From NCBI GenBank assembly GCA_018340375.1, contig JAFFJZ010000014.1, positions 6,014,001 to 6,078,000 of the forward strand: a stretch of 64,000 bases of DNA, in the 5' to 3' direction. Source of the DNA: Gonatopus flavifemur (lineage: Eukaryota > Arthropoda > Insecta > Hymenoptera > Dryinidae). Position 1 is the stretch's first letter, and each line of letters begins with the position of its first letter. The notes under the pieces were generated by a model that was not told the DNA's origin, made no database searches, and saw only the letters and a list, made by a program, of their open reading frames with translations. Positions 10,862-21,360 of this stretch are shown piece after piece. A program made the position numbers and the translations under genes.

Positions 10862-13800
10862 GAGGAGCTGGATCGGATAACTCGCCGAGCGCTCGAACCG
10901 CGTCACAAATTTGATGCAAGAGGTCCCGTTGGAGGTCGAAAAAAAAAGTCGGAATTTTGGAAATATCAAGATACTGAGTCGTAGAGCTTGAAAAATCAAT
11001 CCAAGTTACTCTCTACGATTTTTTTCTATGATTGATGATTTTAGAGGGAAAAATCACGAACCATCAATTTTTTCACACCAAAAATGATTATTTTCCAACA
11101 TTCAACTCGCTCGCTCGGTCATTTTCCAATGAATCGAAATGAATCTTGCGAATTTCGATTCGTGAGATTTCCCCGAAAATGCAAATGTAGGTAAAGTTCG
11201 TAAAAATTGATAACGAATTAATAAATTTTCAATACGAAGTAAAAATCACGTTTTTCATGCTTTGTATCGAAAAAGTGGTGGGGGAAGTACGAGGTACAAA
11301 AAACTTCCAGCGAGAAAATTGTTCGCTAGTGTTTGAACCAACTTTGTGGAAAATTTCAGATCGATTCGACTAATAGTTTGCAAAATACAGCGATTTATTC
11401 ATTAGCGCGCGGCAGAAATTTTTCATAGTTTCGCGTCGTTCATAGGATGAATATCCGCATCCGCGACAAAGGTGGTATTCGCTCGATTTCTGAACGTAGG
11501 TTTGTTTTTTGGGTCGCAGAAAACGAATATTGCAGTATTTCTGAGAATAAAATTCATAATCGATGCCTCATTACAAATAATTTAATTGCTCAAAAGGTCT
11601 TTACAAGTCAACTATTGGTATTAAGGGTTGTTCAGACGAAAACAGTTCCTTCTCTTGCGAGAAATAAGTTTGATGCGGAACATTTTTCATTGTTGTTTTT
11701 TATTCGAATATATTTATTTATTCACATAATCTATTCTCCATATGTACATTTGTTTATTTTTCTTCTCGTTCACTACTACGGATTTACACACTTTTTGCTT
11801 TTAGGTTCATCTTTAATTTGTTCTTCTTTTCATCTTTATTACAGCTTTTTAAAAAAAATCGTGATACATTTTTTTCCCTCCACTACAGGCGAATTTCTCA
11901 ATTAATACAAATGTATCCTATCCTGTCTTTTGTTTAACCTATGTAAATCAAATTGAGGTTATCCAATCCATTGGTAAATTGCTATCCACAGAATAAGAGG
12001 AGAAGTTTTTATTAATTTCCAAGTAGGAAATGTCTGTTGATAAGTCTTTAGCAACCAGTAGATAAAAGATACGGGAGGAAAATAATTGGATTGCCAATAG
12101 AAATGAAATGCCACGAGAAATGAAGTAAGTTGTCCGTGTAAAATTTTCCGTTGATAAAAGGTTGAATTCTCTTCACTGATTCAATTTGTGGGACAAATAA
12201 TTCTCAGGGGAAACAGTATTTCTCAGATTCGAAAAAAACAATTCCACCCAAGATATTCCAGCCTGTCATCTCTTGTTGCAAAAAAAATGCTTCCTCAAAA
12301 CCGATGTTGCACAGCAACAAGAATTCTATGATTTATCCTGGTCTCTCGGTGAGTATAACTCACAAAACGTTTCACTGAAAGGATTGATGACGAGGAAACC
12401 TTCCAGCACAGCTCAAGACTCAAATAGGACTGTCATTTTATGGGGATATTGTTTCCACTGTATATCTGCTCGTGAGATTGTTTGTCAACATCTTTTATGC
12501 AAGTTATTGAATACAGAAACAGGAAGATTTGCTAGTGTACAAAAGGAAATGAATAATAACAAACCATCAACAGATAATCGAGTTAAAACTAATCATCACG
12601 TCATGTTGAATAATGCATTGAAAAAAATGATATATGAACATTGTTTGTCAATACCACATTCTAAGTCTCACTACGGCCATGAAAAATCGTCTCTAAAATA
12701 TTTAGATCATCCGGATTTGACTGTGAAAACTTTATACAAGTTATTTTGTGCATATTACACTAAGAAAACGAATAATCCTAATCCTCCGATAAAACAATCT
12801 ACTTACACAAAATATTTTAATCATCTCCAATTCGCTTCTTCAAAACCCCGTACTGATGTATGTCATTTTTGTTATGAGAATAGGAATAATGAAACGATGA
12901 CTGCAGAATTACGAAATCATAAAGATGAGATAGACGATTACAATGAAATGGGAAAAAAGGATGTCAGAGAAAAATGTATTATGTATAGAGTTTGATTTTG
13001 GTCAGAACTTGCCATTGCCAAAGATTCCAGTATCTGATCAATTTTCCCGGTGACTTCTTTGGCTTCATGTTTTTAATGTAAACGTATTCGGCAATCACGA
13101 AAAGAGTTACATGTATTTATTCATGGAAGGGAAATTAAAAAAGGGTGCCAACACCGTATGTAACTTCCTTTTAGATTCAATAAAGAAAGAATTCGCATTC
13201 GATCATAATAATAAAATATATCCATTTTCTGACTCATGTGGGGGGCTGTACGGTCAGAAAATGAAAAAGGAGGAAACTATAGAAACACAAGGAGAATACA
13301 TTGGAATTATAAAAAGTGCAAGAAATCCTTCATTCACGATTGTTGAAACAGCGGAGATGATCGTGAGGAACTTTGAAATTTATCTGCCAAACAAAGTTAT
13401 TATTCCAAAAAGTTTGCAAATAAGTGAAGGTGTCAAAATGATTTATTTCCCTCATCATCATATACACTTGCACACTACTCACACTGATGCAACAACAGAG
13501 TATGTGTTGACATCAGAGATTGTATTTGATGATTTACTTCAAACTGAACGAGCAGAAGCAACTGGACTGAGCAAAGAAAAAATAAATGATGTCGAATGGT
13601 TGATGCAATATTTGAGTAGTGGAGGAAAAAAAATGTATCACGATTTTTCTGAAAAAGCTGTAATAAAGATGAAAAAAAGAACAAATTGAAGATAAACCTG
13701 AAAGCAAAAAGTGTGTAAATCCGTAGTAGTGAACGAGAAGAAAAATAAACAAATGTACATATGGAGAATAGATTATATGAATAAATGAATATATTCGAAT

Positions 13801-14644
13801 AAAAAACAACAATGAAAAATGTTCCGCATCAAACTTATTTCTCGCAAGAGAAGAAACTGTTTTCGTCCGAACAGCTTTCCCTCAATACCAAAAGTTGATT
13901 TGGAAAGACCTTTTGAACAATTAAATTATTTGTAATGAGGCATCGATTATGAATTTTATTCTCAGAAATACTGCAACATTCGTTTTCTCCGACCCAAAAA
14001 ACAAACCTACGTTCAGAAATCGAGCGAATACCACCTTTGTCGCGGATGCGGATATTCATCCTATAAATGACGCGAAACTATGAGAAATTTCTGCTGCGCG
14101 CTAATGAATAAATCGCTGTATTTTGCAAACTATTAGTCGAATCGATCTGAAATTTTCCACAAAGTTAGTTCAAACATTAGCGAACAATTTTCTCGCTGGA
14201 AGTTTTTTGTACCTCGTACTTCCCCCACCACTTTTCCGATATAAAGCATGAGAAACGTGATTTTTACTTCGTATTGAAAATTTATTAATTTGTTATTAAT
14301 TTTCACGAACTTTACCTACATTTGCATTTTCGGGGATATCTCACGAATCGAAATTCGCAAGATTCATTTCGATTCATTGAAAAATGACCGAGTGAGCAAG
14401 TTGAATGTTGGAAAATAATCATTTTTGGTGTGAAAAAATTGATGGTTCGTGATTTTTCCCTCTAAAATCATCAATCATAGAAAAAAATCGTAGAGAGTAA
14501 CTTGGATTGATTTTTCAAGCTCTACGACTCAGTATCTTGACATTTCCAAAATTCCGACTTCTTTTTTCGACCTCCAACGGGACCTCTTGCATCAAACTTG
14601 TGACGCGGTTCGAGCGCTCAGTGAGCTATCCGATCCAGCTCCTC
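10862..14644. mobile_element. DNA transposon with ~1-kb terminal inverted repeats (Sola-like, tentative)
   Basis: Both ends read GAGGAGCTGGATCGGATA inwards. They are flanked by AATT (10858-10861) and AGTT (14645-14648), a 4-bp target duplication with one mismatch. The inverted repeats extend about 1.03 kb (10862 to about 11893, and about 13612 to 14644) at high identity. Between them lies a broken transposase in plus orientation. Ends starting GAG/GRG with a 4-bp duplication fit the Sola superfamily as I remember it, but the assignment is tentative. The inner end of the right repeat includes the last codons of the transposase, so a mirrored piece of coding sequence sits in the left repeat at about 11820-11893. 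Confidence 0.75.
12273..13689 (+). pseudogene. Transposase of the long-TIR element (family A)
   Basis: Codons from 12273 give a helical N-terminal region, a TYTKYFNHLQF segment (about 12800), DVCHFCYENR (Cys pair, 12855), then a FDFGQNLPLP strand (about 12990, likely first catalytic Asp), KSYMYLFMEGKLKKGANTV (about 13102) and FSDSCGG (13230, likely second Asp). A frameshift occurs just before FDFGQN (about 12990) and a TGA at about 13051. Immediately after SDSCGG the sequence jumps to a QKMKKEETIE segment. Family members, and the copy at 31837-32480, have about 50 residues there, including a GHSYCHCDRNF-type block, so this copy has an internal deletion. The C-terminus (GLSKEKINDVEWLMQYLSS) is intact to 13689. 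Confidence 0.7.
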
Positions 14645-15265
14645 AGTTGTAGTTTATACGTGCGGAATTGGAAAATCATAGGTAATGAATTTGAAATCAA
14701 AATTATATCCTTTGTTACTGGAATATCTTTACATCATATCTGATCAGATTTTCAGTCGGTCGATTGATATTCCTAACATATGTGACATTTGAATGCGTGT
14801 ACTGTAACTATCGTACCCATTTAAAAATAAGGACATCTTCTTTGTTTCAATATCGTAACATAACAAGTGAGAAGATATATGCATATGTTTCACAAGAGAG
14901 ATGAGATTGGATATTGTATTGGAAAATCAAAAGTAATTGTCACAATCCCGCATTGCAAAATTTGAATGTCATGGCATTCTAATGAATAAATATGAAATTT
15001 TTATCTGAGAATTGAAGAATAGAGTATGGTAGCAAATATAATTGTACTTACGTGAGGCAAAGAATCCATTTCAACGTGATGGTAAACATACAGCGCGTCC
15101 GTGATTCGTTGATACACGTTACAGTTCACACATAACGCGCGGTAATTTGAGCAATACGAAATCACTGATCGTGAATATATGACTCTTGAGGAGTGGAATG
15201 GGACTTCGCTCTAAATTATGAGTCGAAATTCCACTCCAAAGAATAAAGAGGGCAATTGCTGTCAT
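14645..15265. other. No recognisable gene
   Basis: A stretch of about 600 bp between the long-TIR element and the foldback repeat. It is AT-rich and I see no motif or conserved ORF in it. Confidence 0.5.
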
Positions 15266-15269
15266 CTTG

Positions 15270-16965
15270 TGCAGATGGTTTTTAAGAACATAAAATACCT
15301 TTATAATACCATAACTGACCGAATATTTCCGAAGAATTCTACCGTACGATTTGATTGGGTATTTCACAAAATTCTAAAACATGTCTTCAATCGGATAACT
15401 TCAAGATATGCTTCTTCTTCTTGCATCATGAATATTCGAGATCTCTGTAAGGTATCTCTCAAAATGATACAAAGGGTGGTCCAGAAATTCATGCTGGACA
15501 GCTATTTTCAGCTTCTTGCCAGATAGTACGAATCTTGTCTTGCAAAAAAAATGTCTGTTGGATGCTTTGAACATATTGTATGCAATTTTTTTCTGACTGT
15601 AAGATCTATTTAATTCCGATTTCCATACAATTATATCCAGAAAATACTGGAAATTTTTTAACAAGACGTATTCGGGACAAAATAGTGGGCTGCTTCGAGC
15701 GCCAACTCATTGTTCAGTTGAAATTGAGTTTCCACAATTCTTCACAGGGATATGTGTTTATGAGATTCGCTTTCTTTCCTTTTCGTCCTCCATTCTCCAT
15801 TTCGATGATCTATTTCCGTCCAATGATGAGATGACCGATGGGAATCCAGATGGGTTTTTCTATATCACATACTTCTTCTGAGGACATTCCCTCCATTCTT
15901 ACGATTGTTGTTGACTTCGACAAGAGTGTTTAACTTCAATTGGTGTGCAGTTCGAGGCATACTCAGGAAAAGAAGTGGAATCCCCTAAAAACAAACCCAA
16001 AAGAGTGAAAGAATCACGCCAAGTACATGAATATCTCAAAAATGAAAAATCAAAAAGTCTGAAAATACTTTCTCAAGGAGAATCTTATTCCATCCAAAAT
16101 TTTGATGTGATATGAGATGATATGCTCCACTTGAAAAAAGGGACGTAAAATCAATATGAGCAACCGAGTAAATTTGGTTATCCAAATGGTATGTGAACGA
16201 TTTTTGGTATACTATAACTTTAGTTTCTTTGAACTGAATTCGAGGTGATTTATGATTCTCAGAAACACATTATTTTATGAAATGAATGAATCAAGCGTAT
16301 CGTTCTGCCCGTATATAGATAAAACAATGAGATTTACTCTGCAATGGCAGAACGTTGAATGATAAAAGTGGGAAAAATAATCATTCTAAAAGAAATAAAA
16401 TTGGAGTAGGAAAAAAATTTCGTTACAACCGTGCAACATACTAGGAACAACTCTGAGGTATTTGAAACCAACCATGCTGGTCGTTCTTGATAGGTTCTGG
16501 AAACTATGTCGATGCGAGACACTTGGCCTGTCCAATGAGAATTTTATGATCCAAGTTTCTGATTGATAATGAGAGCTAAAAACTTACCTTTGGCCATGTC
16601 GAGTGTCCCGCATCAACATAGTTTTCAGAACCTATCAAGAACGACCAACATGGTTGGTTTCAAATACCTCAGAGTTGTTCCTAGTATGTTGCACGGTTTG
16701 AATGAATTTTTTTTTCCTACTCCACTTTATATTTTTGAGGATTGATTCTTTTCCCACTTTTATCATTCAACTTTCTGTCATCGCAGAGGAAATCCCATCC
16801 AATAAAATAATGTGTTTCTGGATATCATAAATGACTTTGAATACAGTTCAAAGAAACTAAAGTTACAGTATACCAAAAATCGTTCGCATAACATACCATT
16901 TGGATAACTGAATGTACTTGGTTGCTCGTGTTGATTCCACGTCTTTTTTCCCAAATGCACTGAGA
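15270..16965. mobile_element. Foldback repeat, copy 1 (palindromic right part)
   Basis: The left part (15270-16120) matches 53490-54520 at many places, for example ATACCTTTATAATACCATAA, the stretch after TGTTGGATGCTTTGAA, and a CCAAGTACATGAA segment. The right part is an imperfect palindrome: arm 16125-16528 is inverted at about 16592-16960 around a loop of about 63 bp. It contains GTATCGTTCTGCCCGTATAT and GGTATTTGAAACCAACCATG motifs. No protein is encoded. The second copy at 53490-55856 has the same architecture, so this is one dispersed non-autonomous family rather than a chance palindrome. Confidence 0.7.
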
Positions 16966-17194
16966 GAAAAGAAATCTTAAACCAAGGGAATATTGGATTG
17001 ACCGAGTCCAATCCGATATTTTCTTGAATCAAGAAAACTTTCTCCAAACGAAGAAAACATTCACTCAGTTTGAAGCTATACAATGTGATGTGGGGGAAAT
17101 TTCCCTACCCCAAGTACGCATCTCATTTAGATAAGGAAAAAATCATATTCTAAGACCAAGAAAATATGTTCTTAGGATTGAGCTAATTTTTTTC

Positions 17195-18440
17195 TCAGTG
17201 TGGAGACCGTGGGAAGACCTTCGCGGATAATCACACTTTATAGTCATTTTTTCAACCCAATTGTTTATACCAGCGGAATATTCACATTCACGGGTCATTA
17301 GTGAATGTATACAATGTGAATGACATTCATCTTTCCCGTCATACACGTGGAGGATGATGAAAGATCAAGTGTGATGCTATGAACATCGTCAAAAGACCAT
17401 GAAAGCCTTTCGCGAATAGTCACACTTTACAGTCATTTTTTCAACTCGATTGTTTATGCCAGCGGAATATTTACATTCACGGGTCGTCAGTGAATATATA
17501 CAATGTGAATAACATCCATTTTCTCTATCATACACGTGCAGGATGTTGGAAAATCCAGTGTGATTCCTCGAAGACCGTCAAAAGACCGTGAAAAGAACGT
17601 GGAATGAGCTTCCCGAATAATCACACTTCACATTCATTTTTTCAACCCAATTGTTTATACCAGCGGGATATTCTCATTCACGGGTCATTAGTGGATATAT
17701 ACAATGTGGATAAGATCCATTTTGCTCGTGATGCACGTGCAGAAAGATGGGAAATCGAAAGAGAAACTATAACGACCGTCGAAAGGCCGTGAAAAAACTT
17801 CCGCGAATAATCACACTTCATAGTCAGTTTTTTTACCTCATTGTTTATACCAGCGCAATATTTACATCCACGAGTCATTATCGAATAGACACAATGTATA
17901 TAACATCCATTTGATCCATCATACACGTGCAGATCGATGGAAATCCGAGTGTGATGCCATAAAGATCGTCAAAAGACCGTGGAAAGACCATGAAAAGACT
18001 CTTGCCAATAATCATACTCCCGAGTCGTTTTTTCGAACCAGTTGTTCATACCAGCGAAATATTTACATTGACGGATTATAATTGTATATATAGAATATGA
18101 TGAACATCCATTTTTCCCATCATACACGTACAGAATGATGAGAAATCGAGTGTGATGCTATGAAGATAGTCGAAAGACCGTGGAAAGAGCGTGAACAGAC
18201 TTTGGCGAACAATCATGCTTCACAGTTATTTTTCGAACTCAATTGTTTATACCAGCGGAATACTCACATCCATGGGTCATTATTGAATACATACAATGTG
18301 AATAACATCAATTTCTCCCTTCATACACGTGCACAGAGATCGGAAATCGAGAGTGATGCTATGGAAATCGTCAGAAGACCGCCAAAAGACTCGCGCGAAT
18401 CATCACACTTCAAAGTCATGTTTTCAACTTGATTGTTAAT
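17195..18440. repeat. Satellite array, seven units of about 195 bp
   Basis: TTGTTTATACCAGCG (or close variants) starts at 17261, 17450, 17651, 17841, 18044, 18243 and 18433. The spacings are 189, 201, 190, 203, 199 and 190. Each unit also has an AATAATCACACTT box, ACACGTGCAG and GTCAAAAGACCGTG. The short reading frames here are read-throughs of the repeat. A second block of the same unit is at 61430-61985. Confidence 0.9.
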
Positions 18441-18774
18441 ACCACCCACACGGCACCTCTCATTGCAAATACGTATCAACTACGTATCAATATTGCAAGT
18501 ACATAAAATTCTATATGATGTCAAATATGTTTGGTATGTAAATCACGCAATGATTTTGAGATATGTTGCTCACAATATGTGATTCACACATAACCGGATG
18601 GTTATAAAAGAATGATATTATTCACGTTTCAATTACATGGAAAGTAGGTATGAAATCAGTGGTGTCAGTGTGATACATATTTCAATATACTCATAAAAGA
18701 GAGAAGTGCATATTAAACAAGTTCTGCTATTATCATTCATGAACTCTTTTCCCATGTTTCTTTTCTACAATGAA
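18441..18774. other. No recognisable feature
   Basis: AT-rich sequence between the satellite and the duplicated segment. Nothing is identifiable beyond short direct repeats such as AACTACGTATCAA. Confidence 0.5.
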
Positions 18775-19038
18775 AAAGCCCCAATATTCCTCATTGGGCC
18801 AAGATTGGTCCAGGGTTGGCGAAGTATCGGTTGCCGATCTGCATCGATCCTGGGTCAACTCAGCCTTGACTGTGTTAATACATATGTAAATTTCATTTAT
18901 AACACCAATCTAACTATTGGGTTTGGAATTGAAGATTGGCTGCCGATGCTGGCCCAATCTAGCATTTGTATGATGCAAAATTCTGAGTTTAAACCAGAAT
19001 AAAGCATCATTCGAAATAATGAAACTTTCACATCTTTG
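18775..19038 (+). repeat. Duplicated host-gene segment, upstream piece
   Basis: This piece matches 40728-40985 (AATATTCCTCATTGGGCCAA, GCTGCCGATGCTGGCCCAAT and more). The match resumes at 24118 after the LTR retrotransposon. Joining the two sides gives the same sequence as the uninterrupted copy at 40985 (GGTAAGTTTTGGTAAGTTG), so the retrotransposon inserted after the duplication. Confidence 0.85.
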
Positions 19039-19043
19039 AAATG

Positions 19044-19260
19044 TGTGGAGAACGGTTCCGGAGGAGGATGGCGGGCGAGTGGGGGATGCACCGGAGGAGG
19101 GATCGATCGAGGGACCTACCGAGGCGGAATCGGTTGAGCAGTTCAGTTACTGTTGTCATATTCATTGTAAGCATACGGAAACAGATAATAAAGTAACACA
19201 TGGAAAAAATTGGTTTATTCATTCATTGCGGAGCCTCTACCTGACCGAGAGACTACAACA
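19044..19260 (+). repeat. 5' LTR
   Basis: 217 bp, TGTGG to ACAACA. It contains GATAATAAAG near its end, a possible polyadenylation context. It pairs with 23901-24117. Confidence 0.93.
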
Positions 19261-19774
19261 TTGGCGACGAGGGTAAAGTATTACAAAACAAGATTATCAA
19301 TTCACTATATTCACATTGTTAGGGAAATTATTGAATTTAACAGGAAAATTTTTATGGAGTCCAATATTCCGGTATTAAATTTAATAAAGTTCTTGGGTTC
19401 AGTATCGGTTGTGAAATTTCATAACTTTCATTAGAATTCAAAAAATTCATTATCAAATTTGAAAATATCTCATTGTAATTGAGAAGAAAATTCTAAAAAA
19501 AAAAATTAAGAATTATATTATTGAAATTAATATTATATTATGAAATTCAATAGACCGTGTTATGTAAAAAGTTTCATAACATTATTATGAAACTCGAGAC
19601 AGATTTTTCTAGCAGTGTACGTTTTCATATCAGTGTACAAATTGTGTTGGATAACAGTAGATACGTATATACATTGAATTAAACGAACGAATGAAAAAAA
19701 AACTCAAAATAATTTTATGCAATGATTATCGAGCTGGATTTTTTCTTTCTCCCTCTTTCATAGCGCATAATCAA

Positions 19775-19888
19775 GGGCGTACGTTGAATCGTACTCACAA
19801 AGACGGACGTACGTTGAATCGTACATATAAAAACGGACGTACGTTGAATCGTACACATAATACGGGCGTATGTTGAATCATACACACA
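19775..19888 (+). repeat. Leader repeat, four units of 30 bp
   Basis: GGACGTACGTTGAATCGTAC or a near variant starts at 19775, 19805, 19835 and 19864. The array sits in the untranslated leader, 18 bp before the gag start. The unit has a palindromic CGTACG core. A short ORF (19691-19876) passes through it. Confidence 0.85.
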
Positions 19889-19905
19889 GATCAGATACTT
19901 GAAAG

Positions 19906-21360
19906 ATGGATTATTGCAATGTAAAACCATTCTTATGTGACGATATTGATAGAGCCCTATTACGAACAGAATGGGAAAAATGGCCACGTTCAGTAAAATT
20001 GTACTTGAAGGCAGAAGACTTGAAAGATCCAAAAAAGAAACGCAGTAAACTATTACATCTCGGAGGGACACAAGTACAAGAAGTTGCATACAATCTTCCG
20101 GATGCCATAGAAGTGTATGATGAAGAGAGAAAAAATGATGTATTTGAGACATTAGTAAGAAAAGTAAATGAACATTTTTCACCAGATCAAAATTCAACAT
20201 TCGAACGTCACTTATTCAGGACTATTAAACCAGAAAAAGATGGAACATTCAATAAATTCTTATTGAGAATAAGAAAACAGGCTGCAAAATGCTCATTTGG
20301 GGCAACGAAAAATGAAGCCATAGAAATTAACCTGAAGGATAAACTGATTGACTCTTGGGGATCCGTAGAGTTGGAAAAGAAATTATTGGAAAAAGAACGA
20401 ACGTTACAGGAAATCATAGAATCATGTCGAGTACACGAACAAATTGGTACCCAATCCTCTCTAATGAATTCAACTCATGCAGAACCAGGGCCCTCATTCC
20501 ATCATGTGAATAAAATGAGCGTACAAAGAAATGAATGTGGAAGATGCAGAAAAATAAATCACAAGCCGAACGACAACAATCGTCCAGCTCGAAGCGCTGA
20601 ATGCCTCCACTGTGACGCAATTGGTCATTTTGCGTCAAAATGTCGAACAAGAGGTATAAAGCGACCCGAGAGAACATCATCGAAAGGAGATTTCAAACGA
20701 CAGAGAAACGCCATAAACCTTGCAGGAGAAGAGGATACTTCAGATGGAGAGGAAAAGGACCGAGACAACACCATGAGATCATTCGACTGCTTTGAAATAA
20801 AAGGAACTCAAACAGAGTATGATAAGGCCAGTGAAGATGAATTTATCAAATGTAGTATAGGAGGTGTTGAAATAACGATGCTGATTGATTCAGGGTCAAA
20901 AGTGAACGTAGTGAATGGAAAGGATTGGAAAACTTTTAGCAAAAATAATGCAGCAATATGGGATTCAAATTGGAACATACAAAACACTTGGAAACCTCAC
21001 GCATCAGGAACATTGAGAGTTGACCACAAATTCCAATCGACAATAAGTGTGAAAGGAAGACAGGAAGTCATCGACACTTTCTACGTGATCACAGAGGGGG
21101 ATGTATCCTTAGTAGGAAAAGAGACGGCTAAACGATTAGAGATTTTGAAACTGGGATTGAATGTGAATACAATCGAAGAAATCCATGAATTTCCAAAGAT
21201 GAAGGGAGTGAAAGTTGAACCGACTATCGATCCAACAGTGAAACCGATTCGCCAACCATTGCGGAAAATACCAATAAGTGTAGAAGCTGCAGTAGAACAT
21301 AAGTTGGAAGAAGCTCCACAAAAAGGAATCATTGAAAAGGTGAATGAACCTAGTGAATAG
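19906..21360 (+). CDS. Gag and protease region of the gypsy element
   Basis: The ORF starts at ATG 19906. Gag-like helices are followed by a CCHC zinc knuckle CLHCDAIGHFASKC (about residues 236-249) and, after an acidic linker, a protease active site MLIDSGSKVNVV (about residue 326). The frame ends in a TAG at 21358 where the pol frame reads on with ISPIVV, so the codon was probably TGG (Trp) in an active copy. In this lineage gag and pol are a single frame. The retroviral-type protease keeps its D-S-G triad. Confidence 0.85.
   Translation: MDYCNVKPFLCDDIDRALLRTEWEKWPRSVKLYLKAEDLKDPKKKRSKLLHLGGTQVQEVAYNLPDAIEVYDEERKNDVFETLVRKVNEHFSPDQNSTFERHLFRTIKPEKDGTFNKFLLRIRKQAAKCSFGATKNEAIEINLKDKLIDSWGSVELEKKLLEKERTLQEIIESCRVHEQIGTQSSLMNSTHAEPGPSFHHVNKMSVQRNECGRCRKINHKPNDNNRPARSAECLHCDAIGHFASKCRTRGIKRPERTSSKGDFKRQRNAINLAGEEDTSDGEEKDRDNTMRSFDCFEIKGTQTEYDKASEDEFIKCSIGGVEITMLIDSGSKVNVVNGKDWKTFSKNNAAIWDSNWNIQNTWKPHASGTLRVDHKFQSTISVKGRQEVIDTFYVITEGDVSLVGKETAKRLEILKLGLNVNTIEEIHEFPKMKGVKVEPTIDPTVKPIRQPLRKIPISVEAAVEHKLEEAPQKGIIEKVNEPSE

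Noticed and set aside
13534..14059. Minus-strand ORFs of 74-92 codons and their plus-strand twin at 11447-11905
   Set aside because: They lie in the two copies of the terminal inverted repeat. Part of the first is the antisense of the transposase C-terminus.
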